Part shown: positions 1 through 5,058 of the stretch, in pieces
Layout of the letters: each line of letters starts with the position of its first letter
How positions within the stretch are numbered: position 1 is the stretch's first letter
Origin: JAUXEH01 sp965602945
GTDB taxonomy: Bacteria; Acidobacteriota; Aminicenantia; Aminicenantales; Aminicenantaceae
DNA: 5,058 nucleotides
Direction of reading: 5' to 3'
Assembly: GCA_965602945.1 (NCBI GenBank)
Contig: CBFDBC010000235.1
Span: 1-5,058, forward strand
Translations under genes and position numbers: made by a program
Notes under the pieces: model-generated
Told to the model about the DNA's origin: nothing
The model's input: the letters and a program-made list of their open reading frames with translations, nothing else
Database searches by the model: none

Positions 1-1
1 G

Positions 2-514
2 GGCTGGTCGGGCGGCGAGATCTGCCTGCCGTGCCACACGCCTCACAACGCGGATACGACCGAACCGGACGCCCCCCTCTGGAATCATGCCGTAACCGCA
101 TCCGTGTTCACCGTGTATACCAGCCCGACCATGGAGCAGACACCGGTACAGCCGCAGGGCCCCACAAAGCTCTGCCTCTCCTGCCATGACGGGACCGTGG
201 CCCTCGACAGCTTCGGCGGGACCACAGGGACCAACTTCATCGCCGCCGCCGCCGACCTAACCACCGACCTCTCAGATGACCATCCCGTAAGCGTCTACTG
301 GAACCACCAGACCGGCGGCGCGGGCAGCGGACCCTACTGCAACAACTGCCATGCCGCCCACAATCCTACACTGCAACTAAGCGTGCTTCCCTTTTTCAAT
401 CACTATGTCGAGTGCTCCACCTGCCACAACGTCCACAACAGCAGCGGGAATGCGCACCTCCTCCGCCTGCCTCTCACGGGATCGACACTCTGTTTGTACT
501 GCCACAGGAAATAG
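2..514 (+). CDS. Multiheme cytochrome c, doubled-CXXCH type (C-terminal part, 5' end outside window)
   Basis: The frame is open from the first base, so the start lies left of the window and 170 residues are visible. Five CXXCH heme-attachment motifs begin at visible residues 8 (CLPCH), 58 (CLSCH), 113 (CNNCH), 138 (CSTCH) and 164 (CLYCH). Three continue as CHxxHN (CHTPHN, CHAAHN, CHNVHN), the arrangement of doubled-CXXCH (cytochrome c3/c7-like) domains, where the extra His can be a heme ligand. The stretches CLSCHDGT and SDDHPVS are familiar from Geobacter-type multiheme cytochromes. Such proteins are exported by Sec, matured in the periplasm and carry electrons; the partner and redox role cannot be read here. 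The GTG at 104 is not the start, because heme motif 1 lies upstream of it in the same frame. The last heme motif is followed by only two residues before TAG. The gene is convergent with the SPFH gene, 20 bp away. Confidence 0.93.
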   Translation, partial: GWSGGEICLPCHTPHNADTTEPDAPLWNHAVTASVFTVYTSPTMEQTPVQPQGPTKLCLSCHDGTVALDSFGGTTGTNFIAAAADLTTDLSDDHPVSVYWNHQTGGAGSGPYCNNCHAAHNPTLQLSVLPFFNHYVECSTCHNVHNSSGNAHLLRLPLTGSTLCLYCHRK

Positions 515-534
515 AGAATCCGTCCCGCTGCTGT

Positions 535-1416
535 CTACTCGGCCTTTGCTGCAGACTTCTCCTTGAACAGCTCGCCGATGCCGGCGATGCTTCCGAGTAT
601 GGCGGAAGACTCAAAGGGAAGGAAGACCTTGTTGGCCTTGCCGTCGGCGATCCTCTCCAGCGCATCCAGGTATTTGATCGCGATCAGGTCGTTGGTCGGG
701 TTGCCGTCGTGGATGGCGGCGAACACGGTCTGGATGGCCTCCCCCTCGCCCTTGGCCAAGGTGAGTTTCTCATATTTGTTGGCGTCCGCCACTTTCATGA
801 TGGCCTCGGCCTGTCCCTCAGCCTTGAGGATGGCCGACTTCTTGGCCCCCTCCGCCTCCAGGATCATGGCGCGGCGGTCCCGCTCCGCCTTCATCTGGCG
901 GTGCATGGCCTCCATGACGTCAGCGGGCGGCTCGATCCGCTGGAGTTCCACGCGTGTGACTTTCGTGCCCCACTTGTCGGTGGCATCGTCCAGGATCTGG
1001 CGCAGCTGGGAGTTGATGACCTCCCGGGACGTCAGCGACTGGTCCAGGGCCAGGTCACCCACCAGGTTCCTCAGGTTGGTCTGGGCCAGCTTGGTGGCGG
1101 CGGCGTAAAAATTGGCCACGTTGTACGTCAGCTTGACGGGGTCTGTGGCCTCGTAATACACAACGGCATCCACCTCCACGACCACGTTGTCCTTGGTGAT
1201 GACACTCTGGGGCGGGACATCCACCACCTGCTCCCGCATGTCCACCTTTTTCAGGTTCTCAAGGAACGGGATGATGAGTGTCAGCCCGCTGGATGCGGTG
1301 CGCTGGTATTTTCCCAGCCGCTCCACCAGGGCCTTCTGCCAGGGGCGGACGATCTTGAGCCCCATGGCCGCGAACATAAAAATAACGATGGCGATGATAA
1401 CCAGTACGACTTCCAT
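535..1416 (-). CDS. qmcA: SPFH/Band 7 (stomatin-like, QmcA/paraslipin-type) membrane protein
   Basis: This 293-residue protein has one N-terminal membrane anchor (about residues 2-20) and an SPFH/Band 7 domain (about 22-190) beginning VRPWQKALVERLGKY. Typical family features include LTSREVINSQL (128-138), the WGTKVTRVEL segment (149-158) and IEPP (161-164). A charged coiled-coil-like stretch follows (about 168-230) with the repeats EAEGAKKSAI and KAEGQAEAI, then the C-terminal LPFESS (266-271). Length and order match bacterial QmcA/YbbK and paraslipins, which oligomerise in the inner membrane, form microdomains and work with an NfeD partner. The start is fixed by AAGGAGGG (1425-1432) eight bases upstream, inside the end of nfeD. 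Only one base separates the nfeD stop from this ATG, so the pair is co-transcribed and probably translationally coupled. The symbol is by family resemblance; the client process is unknown. Confidence 0.9.
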   Translation of the reverse strand: MEVVLVIIAIVIFMFAAMGLKIVRPWQKALVERLGKYQRTASSGLTLIIPFLENLKKVDMREQVVDVPPQSVITKDNVVVEVDAVVYYEATDPVKLTYNVANFYAAATKLAQTNLRNLVGDLALDQSLTSREVINSQLRQILDDATDKWGTKVTRVELQRIEPPADVMEAMHRQMKAERDRRAMILEAEGAKKSAILKAEGQAEAIMKVADANKYEKLTLAKGEGEAIQTVFAAIHDGNPTNDLIAIKYLDALERIADGKANKVFLPFESSAILGSIAGIGELFKEKSAAKAE

Positions 1417-1417
1417 T

Positions 1418-1870
1418 TTATTGTCCCTCCTTTTCTTCTATTCGTTTTACGACCAGATGCGTACCGTCCAGGTGGACGACCTCCACCCTGGCTCCGACCG
1501 GGATGACTTCTCCCGTCGCGCTGTCGGCGCGCCACTCCTCCTTCTGGAGACGCACCTGTCCGGTGTTCGAGGCATTGTCGATCTCTTCCAGGACCAGCCC
1601 CTTGAGGCCGATGAAACGGTCGGCTCCGATCCCCGGGGGCTGTTTTTTGCTGAAGCGGTCGGCGAATCGCCTTGACACCGCCAGCATAACACCGGAAACC
1701 AGGACAAAGGCGGCCAGTTGCCAGGGGAAGCTCAGACCCAGCAGCGCCAACACACCGGCCGCGGCGGCACCAACGCCGAACCAGAGCAGGAAGAATCCCG
1801 CGGTGAACATCTCTCCCACCACGAATACGGCGGCCAGCGCCATCCATACCCACCAGATTTTGATGATCAT
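1418..1870 (-). CDS. nfeD: NfeD family protein (short form), membrane partner of the SPFH protein
   Basis: This 150-residue protein has three predicted membrane segments (about residues 5-23, 25-45 and 50-68), then a soluble C-terminal OB-fold domain (about 86-146). The OB-fold signature GQVRLQKEEWRADS (104-117) is followed by IPVGARVEVV (123-132). It lacks the N-terminal ClpP-like serine protease domain of long NfeD proteins, so it is the short, YbbJ-like form, which in other bacteria sits beside a stomatin/slipin gene and binds its product. I chose the ATG at 1870 because AAGGAGG (1878-1884) lies seven bases upstream and the next residues start the first membrane helix. The frame stays open to an ATG at 1993, but those 41 residues are not NfeD-like and would run through the Shine-Dalgarno. 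It is the first gene of a two-gene operon with the SPFH gene. Confidence 0.9.
   Translation of the reverse strand: MIIKIWWVWMALAAVFVVGEMFTAGFFLLWFGVGAAAAGVLALLGLSFPWQLAAFVLVSGVMLAVSRRFADRFSKKQPPGIGADRFIGLKGLVLEEIDNASNTGQVRLQKEEWRADSATGEVIPVGARVEVVHLDGTHLVVKRIEEKEGQ
1425..1432 (-). promoter_or_regulatory. Ribosome binding site of the SPFH gene, inside the 3' end of nfeD
   Basis: On the minus strand this reads AAGGAGGG, eight bases before the ATG at 1416. It lies within the last codons of nfeD, so ribosomes finishing nfeD uncover the start of the SPFH gene, consistent with coupled production of the two partners. Confidence 0.8.
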
Positions 1871-1877
1871 ACTTACG

Positions 1878-1884
1878 CCTCCTT
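1878..1884 (-). promoter_or_regulatory. Ribosome binding site of nfeD
   Basis: On the minus strand this reads AAGGAGG, seven bases before the ATG at 1870. It decides the start against the longer in-frame ATG at 1993. Confidence 0.85.
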
Positions 1885-1971
1885 GCATTACATATACGAA
1901 AAACCAGCGGGGAATATTCGACTCCCTGTTCCCTGCATTGGAATACGATACCGGGAAATGTTGGTTTTCAG

Positions 1972-2005
1972 GATGGATAACCCTCCCCGTCAAACTCTAT
2001 CCATC
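1972..2005. repeat. Inverted repeat, 8-bp perfect arms, around the predicted nfeD transcription start
   Basis: Plus strand: GATGGATA (1972-1979) and TATCCATC (1998-2005) are exact reverse complements separated by 18 bp. The right arm overlaps the candidate -10 box by two bases and the predicted start lies in the spacer. It could be an operator for a dimeric repressor or, if read through, a hairpin. No T-run follows either arm, so it is not an intrinsic terminator. Short repeats of this size can arise by chance. Confidence 0.45.
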
Positions 2006-2022
2006 TCCGTGATAAATTTCAA
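1994..2022 (-). promoter_or_regulatory. Candidate sigma70-type promoter for nfeD-SPFH operon
   Basis: Minus strand: -35 TTGAAA (2017-2022, five of six consensus bases), a 17-bp spacer, and -10 TAGAGT (1994-1999, four of six). The predicted start near 1987 would give a 5' leader of about 117 nt before nfeD. This is a by-eye match; other weak TTG-containing hexamers occur in the same spacer, so it is the best candidate rather than a certain one. Confidence 0.4.
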
Positions 2023-2090
2023 GCCTGAGTCATTCAGAAAATGTCCATATTGACACAATCTATCAAGGAAGGTGTCGGTAGGTATGACTG

Positions 2091-2588
2091 TTATTTGATA
2101 GGGCGGTGCAGCAGGGCAGGATCCAACTGGTAGGTGTAGGGAAGGCCCTCGTTCTTCCAGCCGTTGACGGTGCGGTGCCCGTCTTTGTTCTTTTTCCCCT
2201 CGAAGCCTTCCTTGATGTTGAACACATTCTTGAATTCTTCCCGGACAAGCATGCGCAGGGCATGGGGGCTGCGAATGCCGCTGCGGCAGATGAGGATCAG
2301 GGTGTCTCCGGCTTTGAACCGGGCCCTGAAATCTTCGAGAAAGCTTTCGTTGGCCACGGTCTGCAGGTTCCGTTCATCCCAAAAGACGAGCGGTATGTTA
2401 TGGGCCATATCCGGATGGCCGACATACACGTACTCGGCGACCGTGCGCACATCGACCAGATAGGTATCCGGCTGGCCGAGCATGCGAAGAGCCTGGGTCG
2501 AGCTGATGTCCTTCCCGCCCTGGCCGGCCGTCCAGTCCGCCGCAACCAGGACCCCGATGATGCCTGCTAGGCAAAGTACTTTTTTCAT
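2091..2588 (-). CDS. Exported single-domain rhodanese-like sulfurtransferase
   Basis: This 165-residue protein starts with MKK and a hydrophobic stretch (residues 4-17), so it is probably cleaved by signal peptidase around residues 21-24 and works in the periplasm. The rest is one rhodanese domain: YLVDVRTVAEY (43-53) holds the conserved Asp and Arg, GHPDMAHNIPL (57-67) matches the usual GHIPGAxNIP segment, and the active-site loop CRSGIRS (101-107) keeps the catalytic Cys101 and loop arginines. GWKNEGLPY (143-151) is the usual C-terminal GWxxxGLP. Rhodaneses carry sulfur as a cysteine persulfide; the donor and acceptor are not evident here. It lies 73 bp downstream of the DUF5916 gene in the same direction but has its own promoter. 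Its Shine-Dalgarno is weak (GAGAGA). It is not a lipoprotein: Cys6 is not in a lipobox. Confidence 0.88.
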   Translation of the reverse strand: MKKVLCLAGIIGVLVAADWTAGQGGKDISSTQALRMLGQPDTYLVDVRTVAEYVYVGHPDMAHNIPLVFWDERNLQTVANESFLEDFRARFKAGDTLILICRSGIRSPHALRMLVREEFKNVFNIKEGFEGKKNKDGHRTVNGWKNEGLPYTYQLDPALLHRPIK

Positions 2589-2606
2589 ATTCTCTCTCGT
2601 GCCGAT

Positions 2607-2634
2607 ATTATAACGGTTCCTGAGGATAAGTAAA
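2607..2634 (-). promoter_or_regulatory. Candidate sigma70 promoter of the rhodanese gene
   Basis: Minus strand: -35 TTTACT (2629-2634, four of six consensus bases), a 16-bp spacer, and a perfect -10 TATAAT (2607-2612). The predicted start near 2600 leaves a short leader of about 12 nt before the ATG at 2588. Its position between the DUF5916 stop and the rhodanese start suggests the rhodanese can be transcribed on its own. Confidence 0.55.
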
Positions 2635-2661
2635 TCAGGGGGTTCGCGGAAAACAACCCGG

Positions 2662-4869
2662 CTAACGACGCCAGGAGTACTGGACCTTGAGCAGGAACTG
2701 GTTCAGGTCAGTCCGATAGATGTTGTCGATCTCCAGCCAGTTGTGATTGAAGACCAAGAAGATGTCCAGCAGGCTGCGGTAGGTGTAGCGCAGCCGGCAG
2801 TTCACACCTATGGAATCGGACAGGTTGTCGTACTGGACGTAGTTCAGGAGCTGAAAATCGGGTGTGATGAAGATATCGGCCCGGGCTCGGGCCAGGAGGA
2901 TGTCGGCATCACCCGAACTCACACGCACAAGGTTGGTCTCCCCCTCCAGGGCCAGGTTGACGTGGTGGGAGGGCCGCCAGGTAGCGGTCAGCTGGACCTG
3001 GTTCAAGTGGCCGTCGTAATAGCCGCCGAACCACCAGGAAACCTTGGCGCCCAGCCTGCGTTTTCCCGCGGTCTGGAGCTCCAGCCGGTACCGCCACCAT
3101 TGATAGGTGCCGGGGTCGATGTAGACCTCATCCGTGATGTCGAAGCGTTCCGGGATCCTCTCCCATTGAGGATAGATGTTGAACTCGATGCGGTCGCCGC
3201 TCTCCAGATGCCAGTTGATGGGGGCCGTGAAGATCCCCCACTGCTGCACCTGCCCGTGTACGTCCGTCACAACGGATGAGAAGACCTCGTACCAGATCTG
3301 GCGCAGCCAGGAGAGGGCGGGACGGGGCTTGTAGGCCAGGTCGAAGCGGGCCTTGTAGACTCCGCGCCACGGGACATACCCCATCGAGGGATCAAAATCC
3401 GCACCGATGCGCTTGGCACTGACGGAAACATCCCACAGGTCATTGGGGAGATCGAGGGCAAAGCCGAAGGCCGTGTTGTCCTTCCCCAGGTCTTCACGCC
3501 CGGTCACGAGGCCCCAGACGCCGAGGAGGAGGTTCTTGTCGCCCTGGAACTGGGTGGTCTTGTAGATGAAATCGGCCCCGACCTGGTAGCTCCCCGGACG
3601 GCCCAGGGGGTCGCCGGCCGTGGCCAGGAAACCCACACGCGACTCTTTCCAGATGCCCTGGTAGCCCCGGGCGGCGAAGAGGTTGGAGCGAGGCGCGAGC
3701 TCGTCCACTGGGCGGGTCATCACATCAAGCACCCCGAAGTTGAAGCGAGACACTCCCCCCGTGGCCTTGACCGAAAGATCCAGGGGCACGACCTGGCCCT
3801 CGATGAGGCCGATCCTGCGGCTGTAGAAGGGGATGAGGTCGAAGCGGTGGTGAAAACCCATGCCCAGGCCGAAGTCGAAGACATCGGAGCCCTCCAGGAA
3901 AAAGGTCCGTTTCTCGGGATAGAGCAGGGGGAAACGCGTGAGGTTGATGCGGCGTGTGTCGACCTCGGTCTCGGCGAAATCGGTGTTGAGGCTGAGCAGG
4001 CCGCTGACGTTGCCGCCGAAGTTCTTCTTGATATCCAGGCCGGCCGTCGCATCGTTGACATGCGGCGCCCCGTATTCTTCTTTGGTGCGGTCGCCCCGGA
4101 TATAGGGCCGTACGGTGAGCCCCAGCCCCTGTTCGAATGCGGGAACGGGCTCGAGGATTCCGGCGCGGCTGACATGGGTGACCTTGTAGTTGAGGAGGGG
4201 CGAGGCCCAGCGGTCGGTCTCGAGCAGGCGCTCGATACGGCGCTCGACATTGAAGCCCCAGCGCTCCAGTCCCTTGGCGAAGCGGAGGGTCTTGATAGGG
4301 AGGTAGATCTCGGCACTCCAGCCCTGCGCCGAACGGTGGACCACCGCTTCCCAGATCCCGTCCCACTGCTGGTTTTCGCGCTCGCCTTCCTTCTCGATCA
4401 ATGCGTCATAGCGGGCGCCGTTGGGGTTGACCGCGAAGACGTAACCGGTCCGTCCGTTCAGGAACGTGTCGAACACGATTTTTATATGATCTTCCCTTCG
4501 CAGTTCCGCATCCCGCTGCATGGTGTGGCTTACGATGCGGTCGGGAGAGCTGTCATAGCACATGATGCCGATGTATAGGGCGGAAGCGCCGGCGGCCACA
4601 CGGATCTCGGTCCGCTCGCTGGGCACCCCCCCCTCATCGGGTTCCACCATTGTGAGGTCGCCGATGGGTTGTGTGGTGCGCCAGAAAGGCTCATCCAGAA
4701 GCCCGTCCAGCTTCACCTGGTCGGCGGCCCCCATCTGCAGGAGCGCAGCCGGGGGTTCTGCACGGCCCCTCCGATCGGGAAAAGCAGGGGCTGCACTCAG
4801 GGAACACAGAATGAATACGAGCAGGAGGGAGGAAAGGAGACGCGGGGAGGATCGTTTCGTTTTTCTCAT
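2662..4869 (-). CDS. DUF5916 family outer-membrane protein with N-terminal CBM9-like domain
   Basis: This 735-residue protein opens with a signal peptide: basic residues 2-10, a hydrophobic core at 11-25 and a likely cut after APA (27-29). A CBM9-like beta-sandwich follows (about 50-235), beginning LDGLLDEPFW and including DHIKIVFDTF and YVFAVNPNGARYD. The rest (about 250-735) is the DUF5916 barrel region, marked by FPLLYPEKRTFFLEG (312-326) and many alternating, aromatic-rich strands, ending FLLKVQYSWRR like an outer-membrane barrel strand. The length suits the family. The fold suggests a surface or periplasm-facing barrel; the substrate is unknown, and the CBM9-like domain does not prove sugar binding. 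The ATG at 4869 is chosen because an in-frame TAA lies just upstream and the signal peptide starts here. There is no clear Shine-Dalgarno, and the predicted promoter sits so close that the mRNA may be nearly leaderless. It faces away from an unseen plus-strand gene. Confidence 0.85.
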   Translation of the reverse strand: MRKTKRSSPRLLSSLLLVFILCSLSAAPAFPDRRGRAEPPAALLQMGAADQVKLDGLLDEPFWRTTQPIGDLTMVEPDEGGVPSERTEIRVAAGASALYIGIMCYDSSPDRIVSHTMQRDAELRREDHIKIVFDTFLNGRTGYVFAVNPNGARYDALIEKEGERENQQWDGIWEAVVHRSAQGWSAEIYLPIKTLRFAKGLERWGFNVERRIERLLETDRWASPLLNYKVTHVSRAGILEPVPAFEQGLGLTVRPYIRGDRTKEEYGAPHVNDATAGLDIKKNFGGNVSGLLSLNTDFAETEVDTRRINLTRFPLLYPEKRTFFLEGSDVFDFGLGMGFHHRFDLIPFYSRRIGLIEGQVVPLDLSVKATGGVSRFNFGVLDVMTRPVDELAPRSNLFAARGYQGIWKESRVGFLATAGDPLGRPGSYQVGADFIYKTTQFQGDKNLLLGVWGLVTGREDLGKDNTAFGFALDLPNDLWDVSVSAKRIGADFDPSMGYVPWRGVYKARFDLAYKPRPALSWLRQIWYEVFSSVVTDVHGQVQQWGIFTAPINWHLESGDRIEFNIYPQWERIPERFDITDEVYIDPGTYQWWRYRLELQTAGKRRLGAKVSWWFGGYYDGHLNQVQLTATWRPSHHVNLALEGETNLVRVSSGDADILLARARADIFITPDFQLLNYVQYDNLSDSIGVNCRLRYTYRSLLDIFLVFNHNWLEIDNIYRTDLNQFLLKVQYSWRR

Positions 4870-4881
4870 CAGAAGGCGGTA

Positions 4882-4910
4882 GTTTTAACACAACCCCCGG
4901 CATTGGTCAA
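4882..4910 (-). promoter_or_regulatory. Candidate sigma70 promoter of the DUF5916 gene
   Basis: Minus strand: -35 TTGACC (4905-4910, five of six consensus bases), an optimal 17-bp spacer, and -10 TAAAAC (4882-4887, four of six). The predicted start near 4875 is only about six bases from the ATG at 4869, which fits the absence of a Shine-Dalgarno. Confidence 0.5.
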
Positions 4911-4920
4911 TCCTTCGCTC

Positions 4921-4934
4921 CATCCGTACGGATG
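4921..4934. repeat. Perfect 14-bp palindrome between divergent promoters (candidate operator)
   Basis: CATCCGTACGGATG equals its own reverse complement over all 14 bases. It lies 10 bp from the minus-strand -35 box and 6 bp from the plus-strand -35 box, where a dimeric regulator could control both directions. The matching regulator is not in the window. Confidence 0.55.
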
Positions 4935-4940
4935 CCTCCA

Positions 4941-4969
4941 TTCAGAAATCTGCCGGTTAGTGGTATAAT
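4941..4969 (+). promoter_or_regulatory. Candidate sigma70 promoter for an unseen gene to the right
   Basis: Plus strand: -35 TTCAGA (4941-4946, four of six consensus bases), a 17-bp spacer, and a perfect -10 TATAAT (4964-4969). The predicted start is near 4976. It is divergent from the DUF5916 promoter and no complete gene follows it before the window ends. Confidence 0.5.
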
Positions 4970-4989
4970 GCCTTCAAGAAACTGAAGGC
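4970..4989. repeat. Inverted repeat over the predicted plus-strand transcription start
   Basis: GCCTTCA (4970-4976) and TGAAGGC (4983-4989) are exact 7-bp reverse complements separated by AGAAAC. The left arm lies directly after the -10 box, so with a start near 4976 most of it would not be in the transcript. That favours a DNA-level operator; with an earlier start it would form a hairpin. No T-run follows. Confidence 0.5.
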
Positions 4990-4992
4990 CCC

Positions 4993-5058
4993 ATGGTGTG
5001 GGGGCATGACACAAAAGCATGGACGGCTGTACGACTAATAAACAGAGCCGAAACACTT
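4993..5058 (+). other. Downstream leader or start of an unseen plus-strand gene; identity not resolved
   Basis: After the plus-strand promoter, a frame from the ATG at 4993 stays open for 22 codons to the window edge (begins MVWGHDTKAW), with GAAGG (4984-4988) four bases upstream, closer than usual; a GTG at 4996 would have seven-base spacing. A second ATG at 5006 gives only ten codons (MTQKHGRLYD) before TAA at 5036-5038. Neither peptide is recognisable. The segment could equally be an untranslated leader: CCCCA/TGGGG and CGGCT/AGCCG pairings are possible. I could not match it to any riboswitch or tmRNA consensus I know. Confidence 0.2.

Noticed and set aside
104..514. Cytochrome starting at the GTG at 104 as a complete 136-residue gene
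   Set aside because: The same frame upstream encodes another intact heme motif (CLPCHTPHN) at 23-49, so the protein begins outside the window.
412..1506. Long plus-strand open frame (364 codons) opposite the SPFH gene
   Set aside because: It is the antisense shadow of a clear SPFH protein, overlaps the cytochrome end, and its translation has no family features. GC-rich genes commonly leave such open antisense frames.
1871..1993. A 41-residue N-terminal extension of NfeD from the ATG at 1993
   Set aside because: The extension is not NfeD-like, it runs through the AAGGAGG site of the real start, and the ATG at 1870 has ideal spacing.
2052..2076. Possible terminator hairpin after the rhodanese stop (GACAC/GTGTC)
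   Set aside because: A five-pair stem with a 15-nt loop and no following T-run is expected by chance.
2640..2659. Possible terminator hairpin after the DUF5916 stop (GGGTT/AACCC, 10-nt loop)
   Set aside because: Only five base pairs with a large loop and no T-run on the minus strand; too weak to call an intrinsic terminator.
3847..4578. Plus-strand open frame of 243 codons, and other open frames on both strands inside the DUF5916 gene
   Set aside because: They are shadows of a gene with signal peptide, CBM9-like domain and DUF5916 hallmark; their compositions are low-complexity and no ribosome binding site is evident.
4976..5058. A known riboswitch, tmRNA or other structured RNA after the plus-strand promoter
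   Set aside because: I compared it by eye with the consensus cores of c-di-GMP, TPP, SAM, fluoride and guanidine riboswitches and tmRNA and found no match; the visible stems are short.

Overview
The window looks like chromosomal DNA from a GC-rich Gram-negative bacterium with a respiratory, metal- or sulfur-linked lifestyle. The grounds are a multiheme c-type cytochrome of the doubled-CXXCH type, an outer-membrane beta-barrel protein of the DUF5916 family and an exported rhodanese. A Geobacter/Desulfuromonas-like or related anaerobic lineage would fit, but the sequence alone does not fix the taxon. There are no transposases, CRISPR arrays, phage genes, tRNAs or rRNAs.

Layout: (1) Positions 2-514, plus strand, hold the C-terminal 170 residues of a multiheme cytochrome c whose start lies left of the window; five CXXCH motifs are visible. 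(2) Convergent to it after a 20-bp gap is a minus-strand pair, nfeD (1418-1870) then a stomatin/QmcA-like SPFH protein (535-1416). They are one base apart and each has a strong Shine-Dalgarno, which is the classic NfeD-slipin operon. (3) A 220-bp spacer (1871-2090) carries a candidate nfeD promoter and an inverted repeat around the predicted start site. (4) An exported single-domain rhodanese (2091-2588, minus) has its own well-formed promoter (2607-2634). (5) A 735-residue DUF5916 protein (2662-4869, minus) has a signal peptide, a CBM9-like domain and a beta-barrel. (6) A control region (4870-5058) has oppositely facing sigma70-type promoters with a perfect 14-bp palindrome between their -35 boxes. 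The plus-strand promoter reads into an unseen gene to the right.

How the genes may work together: most products act in the envelope. The cytochrome and rhodanese are predicted to be periplasmic or exported, the DUF5916 protein sits in the outer membrane, and NfeD and the SPFH protein form an inner-membrane microdomain module. The four minus-strand genes lie head to tail, but spacers and separate promoters argue for three transcription units (DUF5916; rhodanese; nfeD-SPFH) rather than one operon.

I see no clear undescribed system. The parts most worth a second look are the divergent control region with its palindrome, the near-leaderless start predicted for the DUF5916 gene, and the inverted repeats over two predicted transcription starts. 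All promoter and operator calls are by-eye motif matches.
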